Positions 5,444 through 7,277 of a stretch of DNA of 7,277 nt are shown in pieces. How positions within the stretch are numbered: the stretch's first letter is position 1; every line of letters begins with the position of its first letter. The stretch is from Coriobacteriales bacterium (lineage in GTDB: Bacteria > Actinomycetota > Coriobacteriia > Coriobacteriales > JAEZZM01). The stretch lies in contig JASBYZ010000077.1 of the NCBI GenBank assembly GCA_029983705.1, positions 1-7,277 of the forward strand. The letters are read 5' to 3'. The position numbers and the translations under genes were made by a program. Below the pieces are notes generated by a model, which did no database searches, was not told where the DNA came from, and saw only the letters and a program-made list of their open reading frames with translations.

Positions 5444-6778
5444 TTGCAGCATTCAAATACGGTGACAATTATTGGTGGCGGACTTGCGGGAAGTGAGTGC
5501 GCTTTAAGCCTTGCTCAAAGAGGCATACCAGTAAGATTGTTTGAGAAAAAGAAGCTCGATAAAAATGAAGTGCAAAAGCTTGACGGCTATGCTGAGCTTG
5601 TCTGTTCAAACTCATTTAAGTCACTCAAAGAAGATTCTGCTGCAGGAGAGCTTAAAGCTGAGCTCAAACTTTTAGGGTCATCACTACTCCCATTAATTTA
5701 TGAGGCTCAAGTTCCCGCAGGGGGCGCCCTAGCGGTTGATAGAAAGATATTTTCTCAAAAGGTAAGTGAAGCTCTTATAAAGCATCCTCTCATTGAACTT
5801 ATTGATGCTGAAGTGAAAGAAGTGTCACGTGAGGCTTACACCATTGTAGCCTGCGGTCCTTTAGTAAGTGAAACACTCGCTCAAGATATTCAAAACCTTA
5901 CCGGAGCTGAGCACATGGCTTTTTATGATGCAGCAGCTCCTATTGTGGAAACTGAGACACTTAACATGGATATCCTGTTTGCCGAGTCGCGCTATCAAAA
6001 GGATGGAAGTGCAGATTATCTTAACGCTCCTATGAATAAGGAGGAGTACGAGAGATTTTATACTGAGCTTATGGCAGGTGAGCGAGTAATTCTTAAGGAT
6101 TTTGAGCAAAAAGAACTCTTTAATGCATGCCAGCCAATAGAAGAGGTTGCTCGTACCGGACATGACTCTATACGTTTTGGAGCACTGAAGCCCGTTGGTC
6201 TTACTGATCCAAGAACTGGTAAGCGTCCGTGGGCAGTGGTGCAACTGAGAAAAGAAAATATAGAAGCAAGTGCTTACAATTTGGTTGGCTTTCAAACTAA
6301 CCTCAAGTTTGGTGAACAAAAACGCATCTTTAGAATGATTCCAGGCCTAGAACATGCTGAGTTTTCACGCTACGGGGTTATGCACAGAAATACCTTTATT
6401 AATAGCCCTCAGGTCTTAAGCAAAAGCTTTGCGCTTAAAGAGGATCCAAAGATACGCTTTGCAGGACAAATTACTGGAACAGAAGGCTACACTGAGGCAA
6501 TAGCTTCAGGTCTTTTTGCAGCACTTAACACCTATGCAAATATAAAAGGCTTTGATGAGCTTTGCTTACCTAAGACCACAGTGCTTGGAGCGCTCTTTGA
6601 TTATGCGACTGACAAAGATACTAAAGACTACCAACCAATGCATGTTAATTTTGGCCTCATGCCTGCACTTGAGTTTAAAATAAGAAATAAGAAGGAGAGA
6701 TACGCTGCCTACGTTAAGCGTGCGCAGAGTGATTTAGAGGGATTAATAGAAAGCAGGACGGAACTTTTTGATGTCTGA
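5444..6778 (+). CDS. trmFO: Methylenetetrahydrofolate-tRNA-(uracil-54-C5)-methyltransferase TrmFO
   Basis: TrmFO makes ribothymidine at position 54 of the tRNA T-loop, using methylenetetrahydrofolate as carbon donor and FADH2 as reductant. The protein is 444 residues, near the family length of about 435-450. The N-terminal FAD motif is IIGGGLAGSECALSLAQRG (G11, G13, G16), with E34 ending the second strand. AELVCSNSFKS contains C54 and FNACQPIEEVARTGHDSIRFG contains C229; these match the two functionally important cysteines of the family. ALKPVGLTDPRTGKRPWAVVQLR, FAGQITGTEGYTEAIASGL and MHVNFGLMP are further signatures. The start is TTG at 5444, chosen because AGGAG (5431-5435) lies 8 nt upstream and because the FAD motif then begins at residue 9. 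It follows dprA by 22 nt and overlaps the xer gene by 8 nt. topA, often found between dprA and trmFO in Firmicutes, is not here. Confidence 0.95.
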   Translation: MQHSNTVTIIGGGLAGSECALSLAQRGIPVRLFEKKKLDKNEVQKLDGYAELVCSNSFKSLKEDSAAGELKAELKLLGSSLLPLIYEAQVPAGGALAVDRKIFSQKVSEALIKHPLIELIDAEVKEVSREAYTIVACGPLVSETLAQDIQNLTGAEHMAFYDAAAPIVETETLNMDILFAESRYQKDGSADYLNAPMNKEEYERFYTELMAGERVILKDFEQKELFNACQPIEEVARTGHDSIRFGALKPVGLTDPRTGKRPWAVVQLRKENIEASAYNLVGFQTNLKFGEQKRIFRMIPGLEHAEFSRYGVMHRNTFINSPQVLSKSFALKEDPKIRFAGQITGTEGYTEAIASGLFAALNTYANIKGFDELCLPKTTVLGALFDYATDKDTKDYQPMHVNFGLMPALEFKIRNKKERYAAYVKRAQSDLEGLIESRTELFDV

Positions 6779-7277
6779 GTCTGACAAACTACTCACGAGC
6801 TTTATAAGGTTTTTGCACGAGTCAAGAAATCTCTCTGCCAATACTCTTCGTGCCTATCAAATTGACTTAGAAGAGTTTTACCGCTGGCTTGATAAAAATA
6901 ATTATGAGATAGACAGCATGAATGTGAGAAAGTTTAGGCAGTATCTTTCAGATGAAGATAGGGCTCAGTATTCTAGAAAGACTATTGCACGAAGGCTTTC
7001 TGCAATTAGAACCTTTTACAAGTACTTGGTTCGCATTGAATATTTTAATGATAGTATTGCTCAAATTGTACACAGCCCTAAACTTGATAAGTATTTGCCT
7101 CAAACCTTTAAATCTGAAGATCTTAAAAAATTTTTATCAGCATCTGACACAAGCACTGCTGAAGGCTTACGTGATCAAGCTATCTTTGAGCTCTTTTATG
7201 CAAGTGGCGCACGTATATCAGAAATATCAGGACTTAACTTAAAGGATATTGATTTAAAAAATAAGCAAATAAATCTA
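6771..7277 (+). CDS. xerC: Xer-type tyrosine recombinase, N-terminal part (3' end outside the window)
   Basis: An open frame from ATG at 6771 runs to the window edge, giving 169 residues with no stop. Tyrosine recombinases of the XerC/XerD type resolve chromosome dimers at dif during cell division. Residues about 5-90 form the core-binding (SAM-like) domain: FIRFLHESRNLSANTLRAYQIDL and later SRKTIARRLSAIRTFYKYLV. The catalytic domain begins near 105 with LPQTFKSEDLKKFL, then GLRDQAIFELFYASGARISEISGL, where R148 is the first catalytic arginine. The remaining catalytic residues, including the tyrosine, lie beyond the window. The start overlaps the end of trmFO by 8 nt, with a weak AGGACG (6755-6760) upstream, suggesting translational coupling. 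XerC versus XerD cannot be settled from this half alone; position after trmFO, as for codV in B. subtilis, favours the XerC type. Confidence 0.9.
   Translation, partial: MSESDKLLTSFIRFLHESRNLSANTLRAYQIDLEEFYRWLDKNNYEIDSMNVRKFRQYLSDEDRAQYSRKTIARRLSAIRTFYKYLVRIEYFNDSIAQIVHSPKLDKYLPQTFKSEDLKKFLSASDTSTAEGLRDQAIFELFYASGARISEISGLNLKDIDLKNKQINL

Noticed and set aside
5861..6319. 152-residue minus-strand open frame, and similar minus-strand frames at 751-1107, 2645-3007, 3411-3836 and 4245-4499
   Set aside because: Each lies wholly opposite a well-supported conserved gene, and their products look like random reverse translations without recognisable motifs.
6952..7242. 96-residue + strand open frame near the window end
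   Set aside because: It is an alternative frame inside the Xer recombinase gene, whose own frame carries conserved motifs including R148.

Overview
The window is a compact, low- to mid-GC bacterial chromosome segment. GC looks like roughly 40-45% by eye; it was not computed. All genes lie on the + strand, with no mobile element, tRNA, rRNA or CRISPR array visible. Gene content and protein style (a B. subtilis-like RNase HII with a long N-terminal region, TrmFO, DprA lacking the usual N-terminal domain) point to a Gram-positive. My best guess is a low-GC member of the Coriobacteriia (Atopobium/Fannyhessea-like); a Firmicute is the alternative. This is recollection of family sequences, not a database result.

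Layout. Positions 1-572 hold the C-terminal half of a dGTPase-like HD phosphohydrolase. Positions 573-688 are a short intergenic leader with a strong hairpin that buries the ribosome binding site of the next gene, a stand-alone MOSC-domain protein (689-1123). Positions 1124-1288 carry a good sigma-70-type promoter with overlapping repeats and a short leader for rplS (ribosomal protein L19, 1289-1636). A strong intrinsic terminator (1668-1707) closes rplS. From 1733 to the end runs a probable operon: rnhB, a YraN-family protein, comM/yifB, dprA, trmFO and the start of a Xer tyrosine recombinase. The last five genes are packed tightly (gaps of 2, 3 and 22 nt, then an 8-nt overlap).

How the genes fit together. 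RNase HII removes ribonucleotides from DNA. The YraN protein is a predicted nuclease-fold protein of unclear role. ComM is a branch-migration helicase and DprA a RecA loader; both act on incoming single-stranded DNA in transformation. XerC resolves chromosome dimers. TrmFO makes ribothymidine at position 54 of tRNA. The order dprA-trmFO-xerC matches the Firmicute smf-topA-trmFO-codV block, except that topA is absent.

I see no undescribed multi-gene system. The most interesting non-coding signals are the RBS-sequestering hairpin before the MOSC gene and the repeat-rich rplS promoter and leader.
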